Part shown: positions 1 to 9,509 of the stretch, one piece after another
How the letters are laid out: the number at the start of each line of letters is the position of its first letter
Numbering within the stretch: the first letter of the stretch is position 1
Source: Sphingopyxis sp. MWB1
GTDB taxonomy: Bacteria; Pseudomonadota; Alphaproteobacteria; Sphingomonadales; Sphingomonadaceae
DNA: 64,000 nucleotides
Direction of reading: 5' to 3'
NCBI RefSeq assembly: GCF_000763945.1
Contig: NZ_JQFJ01000002.1
Coordinates: 744,001 to 808,000 of the forward strand
The notes under the pieces: generated by a model
Database searches by the model: none
The model's input: only the letters and a program-made list of their open reading frames with translations
What the model was told of the DNA's origin: nothing
Made by a program: the position numbers and the translations under genes

Positions 1-55
1 TGGCGGCACGAAAGTCGAGGGTCGGCGCAGAGCCGCGAGTGCTGATATAGTCCAT
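1..55 (-). CDS. thrC: Threonine synthase, N-terminal fragment (cut by window edge)
   Basis: Only the first 18 codons lie in the window; they read MDYISTRGSAPTLDFRAA, matching the conserved start of ThrC (M-x-Y-[IV]-S-T-R-G-x-A-P). ThrC converts O-phosphohomoserine to threonine with PLP. The gene follows SURF1 on the same strand with a gap of 26 bases, so it is probably read from the oxidase operon or just downstream of it, an order known in alphaproteobacteria. The identification rests on a short but characteristic N-terminus; the PLP lysine is outside the window. Confidence 0.75.
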   Translation of the reverse strand, partial: MDYISTRGSAPTLDFRAA

Positions 56-81
56 GACCAAAAGCGCCTAGCGGCGGCAGG

Positions 82-723
82 TCATGGCCGCAAGCGGCGG
101 CGCACCGCCAGTGCATAGATTATCAGCGCCGCGGCGGCGAAAAGAAACCATTGCACGGCATAGGCCAGATGATTGTTGGGCACATCGGCCGCCGACGGCA
201 CCGCGCTGGGACGCAAGTTCGCGGTCGGCACATCGGCGACCAGCATCGCTCGCGCAGGCGTGGCCCGCCCGGTCAGCCGCTCGATCAAGCTCGCCTGTTC
301 GGGACCGGGAACGATCGTTCCTTCGACAATCCCGCCAGTCCAGTCGGGCGGGGTGAAATCATCGGAACTGCCGACATCGACCAGCACCCCCGGTCCTTCG
401 GCTCCCGTGCGGCAATCGGCGATCATGCGAATGCCCGCCCGCCCCTTGCGGTCGCTGCCGCTGCGCGGTTCCCACTCCACCGGCTCCAGACAGGAAACAC
501 TGCTCTTGCGATAGAACATGTCATCGGGCACCGGCGGCAACACCGGAAAGGTCACTTTCTCGGTCAGCGCGCTGTTGCGCTCATAAAGCGTGACCAGCGC
601 CTCTTTTTCAGCCTTGCGCTGTAATTGCCACATGCCCAGCGCGACCATGATCGCCGCCGCCGTCACCACCAGCAACGTGGGAATCAACGGCCAGCGGATT
701 TTGCGGTCAGCTGTCTTGGTCAT
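82..723 (-). CDS. surf1: SURF1 family cytochrome oxidase biogenesis protein
   Basis: A 213-residue protein with the SURF1 layout: one membrane helix near residues 13-33 followed by the family motif G-x-W-Q-L-x-R-K, a periplasmic domain, and a second helix near residues 188-206 preceded by NNHLAYAVQWF, typical of the family C-terminus. SURF1 helps insert heme a into subunit I of aa3 oxidase. The ATG lies inside the end of the upstream DUF983 gene (17-base overlap), so the two are probably translationally coupled. It is the last clearly oxidase-linked gene of the operon. Confidence 0.9.
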   Translation of the reverse strand: MTKTADRKIRWPLIPTLLVVTAAAIMVALGMWQLQRKAEKEALVTLYERNSALTEKVTFPVLPPVPDDMFYRKSSVSCLEPVEWEPRSGSDRKGRAGIRMIADCRTGAEGPGVLVDVGSSDDFTPPDWTGGIVEGTIVPGPEQASLIERLTGRATPARAMLVADVPTANLRPSAVPSAADVPNNHLAYAVQWFLFAAAALIIYALAVRRRLRP

Positions 724-1108
724 TCTCGCTATCCTTCGGGTGGGTGCCTACCATGCTGGCAGCCCGCGCATAAACGCCTGCAGCGCGGGCCAAGCGCACG
801 GCATAGATTATCGAGGCCATCGTCAAGGGAACCCACAGCAGAAGCTGGAACCAAAGCGGCGGTTGCCACAGGAGATCGAGCAGCAGCGCGATGACGATCA
901 AAACGGCCGCGGCGAGGAGCGGCCCGAAAGCGGCCCGGCGATTTCCTGCTGACCCCCCTCCGAAATCAAGCCCGCATGTCGCACAATTTTGCGGCATTTG
1001 CGCCAAATCTTCAAACAGGCTGCGCGCCCCGCATCCCGGGCAAAGACCGAAAAGGGCAGCGCGCCATAATGGCGGCTGCCCCTTTTCGACAGGATCGGCC
1101 TTGGCCAA
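707..1108 (-). CDS. DUF983 family membrane protein
   Basis: The protein has two CxxC pairs (CPGCG and CATCG) near residues 22-45, a zinc-ribbon-like pattern, and then two hydrophobic helices, which is the DUF983 pattern. I place the start at a TTG two bases after the ctaE stop codon (133 residues) because the reading frame extends back into ctaE but family similarity begins just before the first CxxC. DUF983 genes commonly sit between ctaE and surf1 in alphaproteobacterial oxidase operons. The exact function is not established; a role in oxidase assembly is inferred from position. Confidence 0.8.
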   Translation of the reverse strand: MAKADPVEKGQPPLWRAALFGLCPGCGARSLFEDLAQMPQNCATCGLDFGGGSAGNRRAAFGPLLAAAVLIVIALLLDLLWQPPLWFQLLLWVPLTMASIIYAVRLARAAGVYARAASMVGTHPKDSENDQDS

Positions 1109-1109
1109 A

Positions 1110-1985
1110 TCAGTGTGCGGCGACCGGTGCGCCCCAACCGCCCCATACATAGATGATGATGAAGAGGAACAGCCACACCACGTCGACAAAATGCCAATAC
1201 CAGGCAGCGGCTTCGAAACCGAAATGCTGCTTGGGTGTGAAATGGCCCTTATAGGCGCGCACCAGACAGACGATCAGGAAGATGGTGCCGACCAGCACGT
1301 GGAAACCGTGAAAACCAGTCGCCATGTAAAAGGCCGAACTGTAATTGCTGCCACCAAAGCCCCAGGGTGCATGCATATATTCATAGGCCTGGATCATCGA
1401 GAAGATGACGCCGAGGATGATCGTCGCCCACAGACCTTTTTTCAGCCCGTCGCGGTCGCCATGGATCAGCGAATGATGCGCCCAAGTGATGGTGGTGCCC
1501 GAACAGAGCAGGATCAACGTGTTGAGCAGCGGCAGCGACCAGGCGTCGATAACTTCAATGCCCTTGGGCGGCCATTGGGCAATGGTTTCCGCGCCGTCCT
1601 GACCGAAAAGCGAGGTAATCGCACCATCGGCATATTCGATGGGAACGGGGAAGAGCGAAAAGTCGAACCACGCCCAGAACCAACCGACGAAGAACATGAC
1701 TTCCGATGCGATGAACAGGATCATCCCGTAGCGCAGATGAAGCTGGACCACCGGCGTATGGTCGCCCGCATGCGCTTCGCGAATGACGTCGCCCCACCAG
1801 CTGAAGAAGGTGAGAATCACGCCCATGATGCCCAGGCCGAGCACCCAGACGCCCGCGCCGCCAAAATAATCGGCGTGCATCGCCATGACGGCGCCGAAAA
1901 ACATCACCATCGCAGCGACCGAGCCGAACAGCGGCCAGACGCTGGGGTTTACGAGGTGATAATCGTGATTTTTGGCACCGGCCAT
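1110..1985 (-). CDS. ctaE: Cytochrome c oxidase subunit III
   Basis: Seven predicted membrane helices in 291 residues, with N-terminal KNHDYHLVNPSVWP and the conserved ASEVMFFVGWFWAWF and HFVDVVWLFLF segments of CoxC/CtaE. Subunit III stabilises the catalytic core of the proton-pumping aa3 oxidase in the inner membrane. I chose the ATG at 1985 because the family start (MAGAKNHDYH) begins there; a longer frame would add 15 residues without similarity. The gene is 81 bases downstream of ctaG and followed almost immediately by DUF983. Confidence 0.95.
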   Translation of the reverse strand: MAGAKNHDYHLVNPSVWPLFGSVAAMVMFFGAVMAMHADYFGGAGVWVLGLGIMGVILTFFSWWGDVIREAHAGDHTPVVQLHLRYGMILFIASEVMFFVGWFWAWFDFSLFPVPIEYADGAITSLFGQDGAETIAQWPPKGIEVIDAWSLPLLNTLILLCSGTTITWAHHSLIHGDRDGLKKGLWATIILGVIFSMIQAYEYMHAPWGFGGSNYSSAFYMATGFHGFHVLVGTIFLIVCLVRAYKGHFTPKQHFGFEAAAWYWHFVDVVWLFLFIIIYVWGGWGAPVAAH

Positions 1986-2066
1986 ATCGCTTTTCCCGTT
2001 TGTTGCCCCAGCGTTGCGATTCCCCATCACCCGCCGGTCTTTGATTAAGACTCTTTGTGTGCGGCC

Positions 2067-2630
2067 TTAGCTTGCCTTTTTGCCCTCGTCCACAGGGTAG
2101 AAGGTATAGCTGAGCGTGATTTCCTGGACATCGCGCGCATCGGGATCGTCCATGATCTTCGGATCGACGAAGAAGAGCACCGGCATGCGCATTTGCTGTC
2201 CCGGCTCCAGCCGCTGCTCGGTAAAGCAGAAGCATTGGATCTTGGTGAAATATTTACCCGCCTGCGTCGGCGTGACGTTGAAGGCCGCGGTGCCCGTGAT
2301 CGGCTGCGACGAATTATTTTCGGCAATATAAATGGCCATGTCACGCGCGCCAATGCTCACCGTGTCGCGCGGATGCTCCGGGCGAAAGCTCCATGGCAGA
2401 TCGGGTGAAACATTGGCGTCGAACCGCACCGAAATAGTGCGGCTGAGCACCGGCTCGCTTCCCTCTGCGGCTGCGGCGGCGTCATAGCGCTGGGTTGTGC
2501 CGCCAAATCCGGTGACGCGGCAGAAAAGATCATAAAGCGGCACCGCGGCAAAGCCGAGCCCAACCATCGCCGCTGCCAGCAGCGCCGCAAGGCTCGCCGT
2601 TTTCGCATTGGACGACAGGGCAATCTTCAC
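2067..2630 (-). CDS. ctaG: Cytochrome c oxidase assembly protein CtaG (Cox11 family)
   Basis: A 187-residue copper chaperone for the CuB site of subunit I. One N-terminal membrane helix (about residues 12-33, ending VPLYDLFCRVTG), then a periplasmic beta domain with the copper-binding KIQCFCFTEQ motif. Start chosen at GTG 2630, which overlaps the stop of the preceding small coxF-like gene as GTGA; the ATG further upstream would put the start inside that gene. Complete and normal in length for Cox11. Confidence 0.93.
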   Translation of the reverse strand: MKIALSSNAKTASLAALLAAAMVGLGFAAVPLYDLFCRVTGFGGTTQRYDAAAAAEGSEPVLSRTISVRFDANVSPDLPWSFRPEHPRDTVSIGARDMAIYIAENNSSQPITGTAAFNVTPTQAGKYFTKIQCFCFTEQRLEPGQQMRMPVLFFVDPKIMDDPDARDVQEITLSYTFYPVDEGKKAS

Positions 2631-2779
2631 TGGAAAATTTCCATCTTGGCTATCGTGATGAAGAAAAAGAGAATGGCAAGTCCGCCCAGCATCCACGCCA
2701 TCATATTGGCGCGGCTGCGCTGGCGGCGGCGATATTCGGCCTCGTCAAAAGGCTCCTTGGGGGGCTGCTCTTGGGTCAT
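2627..2779 (-). CDS. Small CoxF-like membrane protein of the oxidase operon
   Basis: A 50-residue ORF starting with ATG at 2779, which overlaps the ctaB stop (ATGA), and ending in a GTGA overlap with ctaG. It has a charged arginine-rich N-terminal half ([13 protein letters not shown]) and one hydrophobic helix ending [10 protein letters not shown]. Small CoxF proteins between ctaB and ctaG in other alphaproteobacteria have the same layout: basic stretch, single helix, then a TI-x-K motif. Tight coupling on both sides argues that it is translated. Function unknown; probable oxidase assembly or accessory role by inference. Confidence 0.7.
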   Translation of the reverse strand: MTQEQPPKEPFDEAEYRRRQRSRANMMAWMLGGLAILFFFITIAKMEIFQ

Positions 2780-3708
2780 AGGGTCCACATTTGATCGACG
2801 ACGACGGCGCCGAAAAGGATGAAAAGATAGGCGATGGAAAAGGCGAACAGCCGCTTTTCCGGTTTCAGGGCATCGCCCTCACCTGCGCGGCGCAGTCCCA
2901 CCTGCGCCGAAAAGATCACGAACAGCGCCGACAGGATGGTGGCGGTCCAGCCGTAAATGGCGCCCGTCACGCCGAGCGCCCAGGGGGCGACCGCCGCTGC
3001 CGCCATGATGATGGCATAGAGCAATATCTGTCGCCGCGTCGAACGCTCGCCCGCAACAACCGGCATCATCGGGATGCCAGCGGCGGCATAATCGGAGCGC
3101 ACGAACAGCGCGAGCGCCCAGAAATGCGGCGGCGTCCACAGGAATATCAGGAGGAAGAGCAATACCGGCAGCAGCGCCAGCGATCCCGTCACCGCTACCC
3201 AGCCGATCAGCGGCGGGAAGGCTCCCGCTGCCCCCCCGATAACGATATTCTGCGGCGTCCGCGGCTTCAGCCACATGGTATAGATGAAGACGTAAAATAG
3301 GATGGAGACGGCCAGCAGCAGCGCGGCCTGCCAATTGGATGCGAAAAGCATCAAAAAAACCGAGAAAGCCGCCAGCCCTACGCCAAACTGCAATGCTGTC
3401 TGCGGGTCGAGCCTTCCTGCAGGAAGCGGGCGCCCGGCGGTGCGCTTCATTTTCGCGTCCAGCCCGGCCTCATACCATTGGTTGAGCGCCCCCGAGGCCC
3501 CCGCGCCCAGCGCAATCGCCAGAATCGAAGCGAAAGCGAGCACCGGATGCTTGGCGCCCGGGGCCGCGAGCAAGCCGCACAGCGCGGTGAAAACCACCAG
3601 CGACATGACACGCGGCTTGGTCAGCGCAAACAAATCGCGCCAATCCGCCGGCAGCCCCAATTCGGCAGCGGCGGCTGCCTGTGATCGAGCATGGCCGTTC
3701 GGCGTCAT
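2776..3708 (-). CDS. ctaB: Protoheme IX farnesyltransferase (heme O synthase)
   Basis: A 310-residue polytopic UbiA-superfamily prenyltransferase that makes heme O, precursor of heme a, from heme B and farnesyl diphosphate. Visible motifs are [14 protein letters not shown] at the first helix and the aspartate-rich [20 protein letters not shown] region, plus the second loop [12 protein letters not shown]. The ATG at 3708 is preferred because the protein then begins just before the conserved LTKPR region; it overlaps the stop of the small upstream ORF as ATGA. The frame is open further upstream, but that part has no family similarity. Confidence 0.93.
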   Translation of the reverse strand: MTPNGHARSQAAAAAELGLPADWRDLFALTKPRVMSLVVFTALCGLLAAPGAKHPVLAFASILAIALGAGASGALNQWYEAGLDAKMKRTAGRPLPAGRLDPQTALQFGVGLAAFSVFLMLFASNWQAALLLAVSILFYVFIYTMWLKPRTPQNIVIGGAAGAFPPLIGWVAVTGSLALLPVLLFLLIFLWTPPHFWALALFVRSDYAAAGIPMMPVVAGERSTRRQILLYAIIMAAAAVAPWALGVTGAIYGWTATILSALFVIFSAQVGLRRAGEGDALKPEKRLFAFSIAYLFILFGAVVVDQMWTL

Positions 3709-3863
3709 AATATTTGCAAACCTATCAAAACGAATGCGGTCAGGCCAGCGGTGAGAATCCCCGCTGCCTGACCCCCATCGCCGATCGGGCGGCTCACCCC
3801 GGCCCGGAACCCGCGAGCGAAAAGCGCCCACTTGTCCCGGAACCGGAGGTTATCCGTCCGCAT
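3705..3863 (-). CDS. Small hypothetical membrane ORF between ctaD and ctaB
   Basis: A 52-residue ORF with ATG at 3863, eight bases after the ctaD stop, ending in an ATGA overlap with ctaB. The first half is basic ([20 protein letters not shown]) and the last 20 residues are hydrophobic ([17 protein letters not shown]), consistent with a tail-anchored single-pass protein. A GTG six bases upstream is an alternative start. No clear Shine-Dalgarno is visible. I do not recognise the sequence. Its position and coupling suggest it is translated and may serve to couple ctaB translation; function unknown. Confidence 0.5.
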   Translation of the reverse strand: MRTDNLRFRDKWALFARGFRAGVSRPIGDGGQAAGILTAGLTAFVLIGLQIL

Positions 3864-3870
3864 GCTCACA

Positions 3871-5538
3871 TCAGGCGATGCGCGGCAGTTCGTTGAACTG
3901 GTGGAAGGGCGGCGGGCTCGACAGCGTCCATTCGAGCGTTGTCGCACCTTCACCCCACGGATTGTCGGCGGCCTTCTTGCCCGCGAACAGCGACCAGCCG
4001 ATGTTCAGGAAGAAGAAGAGCATCCCGACGCCCATGATGACATAGCCATAGGAGGAGATGAGATGCCAATAGGCATAGGCCTCCGTATAGTCGGGATAGC
4101 GACGCGGCATACCCTGCTGCCCCAGGAAATGCTGGGGGAAGAAGAGGATATTCACGCCGATGAAGAAGATCCAGAAGTGGAGCTGCCCCAGAAACTCGCT
4201 GTACATGCGGCCCGACATCTTCGGGAACCAGTAATAGAAACCGGCAAAAAGCGAGAAGACCGCGCCCAGCGACAACACATAGTGGAAGTGGGCGACCACA
4301 TAATAAGTGTCGTGCAGATTGGTGTCGACGCCGCCGTTGGCCAGCACGACGCCGGTCACGCCGCCGACGGTAAACATGAAGATGAAGCCCAGCGACCAGA
4401 CCATCGGGGTCTTGAAGCTCATCGAACCGCCCCACATCGTCGCGATCCAGCTGAAGATCTTGATGCCCGTCGGGACCGCAATAACCATCGTCGCGGCGGT
4501 GAAGTACATCTTCAGATTGACGCTCATGCCGACGGTGAACATGTGGTGCGCCCACACGATGAAGCCGACGACGCCGATCGCGACCATGGCATAGGCCATG
4601 CCGAGATAACCGAACACCGGCTTGCGGCTGAAGGTCGAGATGATCTGGCTGACGATGCCAAAGCCCGGCAGGATCATGATGTAGACTTCGGGGTGACCGA
4701 AGAACCAGAAGAGATGCTGATAAAGCACCGGATCGCCGCCGCCCGTCGCATCATAGAAAGTGGTGCCGAAGTTGCGGTCGGTGAGCAGCATGGTGATCGC
4801 CGCCGCCAGAACCGGCAGCGCAAGCAACAGCAGGAATGCGGTGACCAGCACCGACCAGACAAACAGCGGCATTTTGTGCAGGGTCATGCCCGGCGCGCGC
4901 ATGTTGAAAATGGTGGTGATGAAGTTGATCGCACCGAGGATCGACGCCGCGCCCGCAAGATGGAGCGAGAAAATCGCGAGATCGACCGCCGGCCCCGCCG
5001 ATCCGCTGGTCGACAAGGGGGCATAGACCGTCCAGCCGGTGCCCGCGCCCAATCCGCTGCCGCCCGGCACGAACATCGACGCAACCAGCAGCATGAATGC
5101 CACAGCCGTCAGCCAGAAGCTGACATTGTTCATGCGCGGGAAGGCCATGTCCGGCGCACCAATCATCAGCGGCACGAACCAGTTGCCGAAGCCGCCGATC
5201 ATGGCGGGCATGACCATGAAGAAGACCATGATAAGCCCGTGGGCGGTAATCATGACGTTCCAGAAATGCTTGCCCTGCACATCGCCTGCAGCAGGGTCGA
5301 ACCACTGCGCCCAGCCCGTCAGATACTGGATGCCCGGCTCGGCGAGTTCGAGGCGCATCATGCCCGAAATCACGCCGCCCACGATCCCCGCGATAATCGC
5401 GAAGATCAGATAGAGGGTGCCAATATCCTTATGGTTGGTCGACATGAACCAACGGACGAAAAAGCCCGGCGTATCATGGTCGTCATGCGCATGATCATGC
5501 CCGTGGGCGGTGGGTGCAGTCGCTGCAATATCGGTCAT
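3871..5538 (-). CDS. ctaD: Cytochrome c oxidase subunit I
   Basis: A 555-residue, twelve-helix heme-copper oxidase subunit carrying heme a and the heme a3-CuB centre. Motifs include [14 protein letters not shown] at the N-terminus, [15 protein letters not shown] (CuB histidine and the proton-channel glutamate), WAHHMFTVG (the two CuB histidines) and [10 protein letters not shown] (heme ligands). A histidine-rich N-terminal stretch ([11 protein letters not shown]) precedes the first helix. It lies 15 bases after ctaC, so the two are surely cotranscribed. Confidence 0.98.
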   Translation of the reverse strand: MTDIAATAPTAHGHDHAHDDHDTPGFFVRWFMSTNHKDIGTLYLIFAIIAGIVGGVISGMMRLELAEPGIQYLTGWAQWFDPAAGDVQGKHFWNVMITAHGLIMVFFMVMPAMIGGFGNWFVPLMIGAPDMAFPRMNNVSFWLTAVAFMLLVASMFVPGGSGLGAGTGWTVYAPLSTSGSAGPAVDLAIFSLHLAGAASILGAINFITTIFNMRAPGMTLHKMPLFVWSVLVTAFLLLLALPVLAAAITMLLTDRNFGTTFYDATGGGDPVLYQHLFWFFGHPEVYIMILPGFGIVSQIISTFSRKPVFGYLGMAYAMVAIGVVGFIVWAHHMFTVGMSVNLKMYFTAATMVIAVPTGIKIFSWIATMWGGSMSFKTPMVWSLGFIFMFTVGGVTGVVLANGGVDTNLHDTYYVVAHFHYVLSLGAVFSLFAGFYYWFPKMSGRMYSEFLGQLHFWIFFIGVNILFFPQHFLGQQGMPRRYPDYTEAYAYWHLISSYGYVIMGVGMLFFFLNIGWSLFAGKKAADNPWGEGATTLEWTLSSPPPFHQFNELPRIA

Positions 5539-5553
5539 CTGTCGGACCCCTTA

Positions 5554-6585
5554 TTAGCTTTTGACAGCCGGAGCAGCGGCAGGTGCCGCAGCGGGGGCTG
5601 TATCAATCGTCGTGGTGGCTGCCGGAGTCGCGGTGGCAGGCGCGGCAGATGCCGCCTCTTCGCCGCTGGGATTTCCACCCTTGGAACGGACCCAGGCCTC
5701 CCACTTGTCCTGCGGCAGAACTTCGACGGCAATCGGCATAAAGCCATGATCCACGCCGCAAAGCTCCGAACATTGGCCGTAATAAACACCGACTTTATTG
5801 GCCGTGAAGGTCGTTTCATTCGCCCGGCCAGGCACGGCGTCCATCTTGGTCCAGAAGGCAGGAACGGCAAAGCTGTGGATCACATCGGCGCCGGTGATGA
5901 TCAGCTTCACCTGACGACCGACGGGCACGACCATGCGGTTATCGACGGCAAGCTGATAGGGCTCTCCTGCCGCCTTTGCCTCGGCTTCGGGCAGCATTTT
6001 CGACACATATTCGCCAATGCCCTGATCGGGATAGGCATAGCCCCAATACCATTGGTAGCCAGTGACCTTGATCGTCAGCGCGTCCGCTTTGGGCGGCTCA
6101 TATTGCGCCGCGAGCAAACGGATCGACGGCACGGCGACCAGCGCCAGGATCAGCACGGGAATGCCCGTCCAGATGATTTCGATGAAAGTATTGTGCGCCG
6201 TTTTCGACGGCACCGGGTTCGCCTTGGCGCGATAGCGCACGATAACCCAAAGCAGCAAGCCGAGCACCAACAGCGAAGTCAGCGTAATGATCGGGAGCAA
6301 AATCGCATGATTAAACCAATAGGCCTGCTCACCGACCGGGGTCACCTGCGGCTGAAAATCCAGACCGGCGCTGACCGGCTGCCCCACGCCTTCAGCCGGC
6401 TTCAACGGCACATAGGCCGCATCACCCGCCGCAGCGGCACTTTCTTCCGCGACCGGCGCAACCTCTGCGTCCGGATTCGCCATTGTCGTCGCAACCGGTG
6501 TTTCCACCGGTGCCTGCGCTTGCGCCGCGCCCATGGCGCCGAGCGACAAAGCCGCTGCGATTACAAGGGTTTTCAAGCTCTTCAT
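5554..6585 (-). CDS. ctaC: Cytochrome c oxidase subunit II
   Basis: A 343-residue precursor with a signal peptide (MKSLKTLVIAAALSLGAMGAA, cleavage near AQA), two membrane helices near residues 95-160, and a periplasmic cupredoxin domain with the CuA ligands in YYGQCSELCGVDHGFMPI. It accepts electrons from cytochrome c. After the CuA domain is a 35-residue Ala/Pro/Thr-rich tail of low complexity. ATG at 6585 is chosen because the signal peptide starts there. First gene of the operon, so the promoter should lie in 6586-6815, shared divergently with pyrE. Confidence 0.96.
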   Translation of the reverse strand: MKSLKTLVIAAALSLGAMGAAQAQAPVETPVATTMANPDAEVAPVAEESAAAAGDAAYVPLKPAEGVGQPVSAGLDFQPQVTPVGEQAYWFNHAILLPIITLTSLLVLGLLLWVIVRYRAKANPVPSKTAHNTFIEIIWTGIPVLILALVAVPSIRLLAAQYEPPKADALTIKVTGYQWYWGYAYPDQGIGEYVSKMLPEAEAKAAGEPYQLAVDNRMVVPVGRQVKLIITGADVIHSFAVPAFWTKMDAVPGRANETTFTANKVGVYYGQCSELCGVDHGFMPIAVEVLPQDKWEAWVRSKGGNPSGEEAASAAPATATPAATTTIDTAPAAAPAAAPAVKS

Positions 6586-6815
6586 AAGAATCGTGCCGCC
6601 CGTTGCCTGTTGTTCTTTATGCGGTTCAGCCCACCCTTCCCCCAGACCCGGATCAAAGTCCGGACAGCCGGCGACAGGCTGAATCTCGCCGGGGCTATAG
6701 ACCCGCTTGCCGCTTGCCTCAAGCATCTCTAACACTATTTTGTGGCGGGCAATCTCCGTCACCCCTTCCGGCTGCCTTGGCGCCGCAATTATATGGACAA
6801 GAAGAATTTTCCCCG

Positions 6816-7403
6816 ATGACTGATGAAGAAATATTGGCCGAGTTTCGTGCCGCCGAAGCCTTGCTTCAGGGGCATTTCCTCCTCTCCTCCGGCCGTCACA
6901 GCGAATATTATCTACAATGTGCCCGCGTCCTGATGGACACGGAGCGGGCGGGACGGCTCGCGGTCGCGCTGGCCGCAAAACTGCCCCGTGACTTGCGCCA
7001 GGCGATTGATGTGGTGATTTCGCCAGCGATGGGCGGGGTGATCATCGGCCATGAAATGGGCCGCGCGCTGGGCAAACCCGCGATGTTCGTGGAGCGCCCC
7101 ACGGGCACGTTCGAATTTCGCCGCGGCTTTGCGCTGGCAAAGGGCGCAAAGGTTCTGATGGTCGAAGATGTGGTCACCACCGGTCTTTCCTCGCGCGAAG
7201 CGATGGAAACGGTGCGCGCGGCGGGCGGGGAGATATTGGCCGAAGCGGCGCTGGTCGATCGTTCGGCGGGAACGGTCGATCTTGGCGTTCCCTTTTATCC
7301 GCTCGTCGCGATCAATTTCCCGACCTATGCGCCCGACGCCCTGCCCCCTGAACTTGCGGGAACCCCTGCAGTCAAGCCTGGCAGCCGGAGCATCGCAGCT
7401 TGA
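6816..7403 (+). CDS. pyrE: Orotate phosphoribosyltransferase
   Basis: A 195-residue enzyme that joins orotate and PRPP to give OMP in pyrimidine synthesis. The PRPP-binding signature [17 protein letters not shown] is near residues 109-125, and the N-terminal [11 protein letters not shown] matches the family. Start at ATG 6816 fits the family N-terminus ([21 protein letters not shown]). Its stop codon overlaps the TTG start of pdxJ. It is divergent from the oxidase operon. Confidence 0.95.
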   Translation: MTDEEILAEFRAAEALLQGHFLLSSGRHSEYYLQCARVLMDTERAGRLAVALAAKLPRDLRQAIDVVISPAMGGVIIGHEMGRALGKPAMFVERPTGTFEFRRGFALAKGAKVLMVEDVVTTGLSSREAMETVRAAGGEILAEAALVDRSAGTVDLGVPFYPLVAINFPTYAPDALPPELAGTPAVKPGSRSIAA

Positions 7404-8131
7404 CGGATCGCCTGCGCCTTGGGGTCAATATCGACCATGTCGCGACGATCCGCAACGCGCGCGGCGGCGATCACCCTGATCCCGTGCGCGCGGCAGAAAT
7501 CGTCGCGGCGGTTGGCGGCGATGGCATTACCGCACATCTGCGCGAAGACCGCCGCCATATTCGTGACGACGATCTGGCCCGCATTCAGGCCGCAACCGAC
7601 CTGCCGCTGAATCTGGAGATGGCGGCGACCGACGAAATGCTGGAAATCGCGCTGCGCCACAGCCCCCATGCCGCGTGTATCGTTCCCGAAAAGCGGGAGG
7701 AACGCACGACCGAGGGCGGGCTCGACGCCGCGGGGCAACATAACCATCTGGCGCCAATCGTATCGCGTCTGTCCGACGCGGGCATCCGCGTCAGCCTGTT
7801 TATCGAACCCGACGCACGCCAGATTGAGGCGGCGATGCAACTGAAGGCGCCGGTGGTCGAATTTCATACCGGCCGCTATGCCCATGCCACCGGCGAAGAA
7901 CGCGCCGCCGAACTGCGGCGCATTGCCGATGCGGCAGCGCTGGCGTGGAAAAATGGCATAGAGCCGCATGCAGGACACGGCCTGACCTATGAAAATGTCG
8001 TGCCTGTGGCCGCCATTCCGCAACTCGCCGAGCTCAACATCGGCCATTATCTGATCGGCGAGGCGATCTTCACGGGGCTGGAAGATGCCGTGCGCCGGAT
8101 GCGCATGCTGATGGACGAGGCGCGAGGGTGA
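7400..8131 (+). CDS. pdxJ: Pyridoxine 5'-phosphate synthase
   Basis: A 243-residue TIM-barrel enzyme condensing 1-deoxy-xylulose 5-phosphate with 3-amino-2-oxopropyl phosphate to form pyridoxine phosphate. Family motifs: [50 protein letters not shown] and [10 protein letters not shown]. The start is TTG at 7400, overlapping the pyrE stop as TTGA, with a CGGAG Shine-Dalgarno nine bases upstream inside pyrE, so translation is coupled. Confidence 0.95.
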   Translation: MTDRLRLGVNIDHVATIRNARGGDHPDPVRAAEIVAAVGGDGITAHLREDRRHIRDDDLARIQAATDLPLNLEMAATDEMLEIALRHSPHAACIVPEKREERTTEGGLDAAGQHNHLAPIVSRLSDAGIRVSLFIEPDARQIEAAMQLKAPVVEFHTGRYAHATGEERAAELRRIADAAALAWKNGIEPHAGHGLTYENVVPVAAIPQLAELNIGHYLIGEAIFTGLEDAVRRMRMLMDEARG

Positions 8132-8149
8132 ATGTGATGCATCTTCGTC

Positions 8150-8169
8150 GCCCCCGCCCAGGCGGGGGC
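8150..8169. repeat. Tight GC palindrome (family D-like hairpin)
   Basis: GCCCCCGCC and GGCGGGGGC are perfect inverse complements separated by two bases, in the 121-base gap between pdxJ and acpS. No T-run follows, so it is probably an intergenic palindromic repeat rather than an intrinsic terminator. A weaker related hairpin (CCGCCTTCGCGG) follows at about 8217-8228. Confidence 0.6.
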
Positions 8170-8252
8170 CGCTGGCAGCATTGCCCTGCATCCAAGGAGC
8201 AGGCCTCCCACGCCCCCCGCCTTCGCGGAGGTGACGGCCTGTTGGGGCTGTC

Positions 8253-8657
8253 ATGATCATCGGTCTCGGCTCTGATCTCTGCAATATCGAGCGTATTCAG
8301 GCGTCTCTCGACCGTTTTGGCGAACGCTTCGAACAGCGCGTCTTTACCGATATCGAGCGTGCCAAGGCGGCGCGGCGGCCTTTCACCCGCGCGGGCACCT
8401 ACGCCAAGCGCTTTGCCGCCAAGGAGGCTTTTTCCAAGGCCGTCGGCACGGGCTTCAAACGCGGGGTGTTCATGAAGGATATCGGCGTCGTCAACGCCCC
8501 TTCGGGCGCTCCGACGCTTGCGCTGACCGGGGGCGCGGCCGAACGGCTCGCCGCCATGATCCCGCCGGGGCATAGCGCGCATATTCACCTCACGCTGACC
8601 GACGATCATCCCTGGGCACAGGCTTTCGTCATCATCGAAGCGATCAAGGACCAATAA
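8253..8657 (+). CDS. acpS: Holo-[acyl-carrier-protein] synthase
   Basis: A 134-residue phosphopantetheinyl transferase that activates acyl carrier protein. The magnesium-binding aspartate is in [14 protein letters not shown] and the second motif is [18 protein letters not shown]. Normal AcpS length. Its TAA overlaps the lepB ATG by one base (TAATG), so acpS and lepB form an operon. The start at ATG 8253 matches the family exactly. Confidence 0.95.
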   Translation: MIIGLGSDLCNIERIQASLDRFGERFEQRVFTDIERAKAARRPFTRAGTYAKRFAAKEAFSKAVGTGFKRGVFMKDIGVVNAPSGAPTLALTGGAAERLAAMIPPGHSAHIHLTLTDDHPWAQAFVIIEAIKDQ

Positions 8658-9499
8658 TGAAAAGCGAAAAGCGCCGCGACGACGGCGGCTGGGGCAGGCT
8701 GATCCGCGACATCGTCGCGATCCTGCTGCTGGTGTTGTTCATCCACAGCTGTGTGGCCAAGCCCTTTTATATCCCGTCGGATTCGATGATGCCGACGCTG
8801 CGCAACGGCGACCGGCTGATCGTCAGCAAATATCCCTATGGCTGGTCCTATGCCTCGGTCAGCTTTCACCTCGCGCCGCGCATGGAAGGACGTCTGTTCG
8901 GAAAAATGCCGGAGCGCGGCGATATTGTGGTCCTCGAACATCCCGAAATGCGCGTCGATTATATCAAGCGGGTGATTGGCCTGCCCGGTGACCGCATCGA
9001 ATTGCGCGGCGGAGAGCTCAGCATCAATGGCAAAGCCGTAAAGCGCGAGGTTCAGCCGATGCTGTCCATTCCTGTCGATCTCAATACGCCGGGGCCGCAA
9101 AGCAGTCTGCATCGCTTCATCACGCGCAGTGCCGATGGCAAACCGGTGCTCGAACTCCCCATCGTTCGCGAAACACTGCCCGGTGGGGCGAGTTTCGATA
9201 CGATCGACATGGGGCGCGGCTTCCCCACCGATGATTATGGGCCGATCACCGTTCCAGAGGGCCATCTCTTCCTGATGGGCGATAACCGCGACGGCAGCGC
9301 CGATAGCCGCGCGCCGACAGCTGCCAAGGGATTGGGCGGCTCCGTCCCCTTTGATTCCATTGCGGGGCGGGCCGAGTTCATCAGCTTTTCGACCGATGGA
9401 ACGGCAAAATGGTATAATCCGTTAAGCTGGTGGCAGGCGCTGCGTCCGAATCGCGCGGGCGTCAATTTGCGCCCCGATCAGGATGGCGCGGGCGAATAG
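8657..9499 (+). CDS. lepB: Signal peptidase I
   Basis: A 280-residue membrane serine protease that removes signal peptides from exported proteins. An N-terminal helix at about residues 16-31 is followed by the catalytic serine motif PSDSMMPTL (Ser43), then the catalytic lysine in DYIKRVIGLPGDRIEL (about Lys104) and the box E motif MGDNRDGSADSR. There is a single membrane span, as in most alphaproteobacterial LepB. Coupled to acpS and followed 10 bases later by an AI-2E family gene. Confidence 0.95.
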   Translation: MKSEKRRDDGGWGRLIRDIVAILLLVLFIHSCVAKPFYIPSDSMMPTLRNGDRLIVSKYPYGWSYASVSFHLAPRMEGRLFGKMPERGDIVVLEHPEMRVDYIKRVIGLPGDRIELRGGELSINGKAVKREVQPMLSIPVDLNTPGPQSSLHRFITRSADGKPVLELPIVRETLPGGASFDTIDMGRGFPTDDYGPITVPEGHLFLMGDNRDGSADSRAPTAAKGLGGSVPFDSIAGRAEFISFSTDGTAKWYNPLSWWQALRPNRAGVNLRPDQDGAGE

Positions 9500-9509
9500 G
9501 AGCCGGGGC

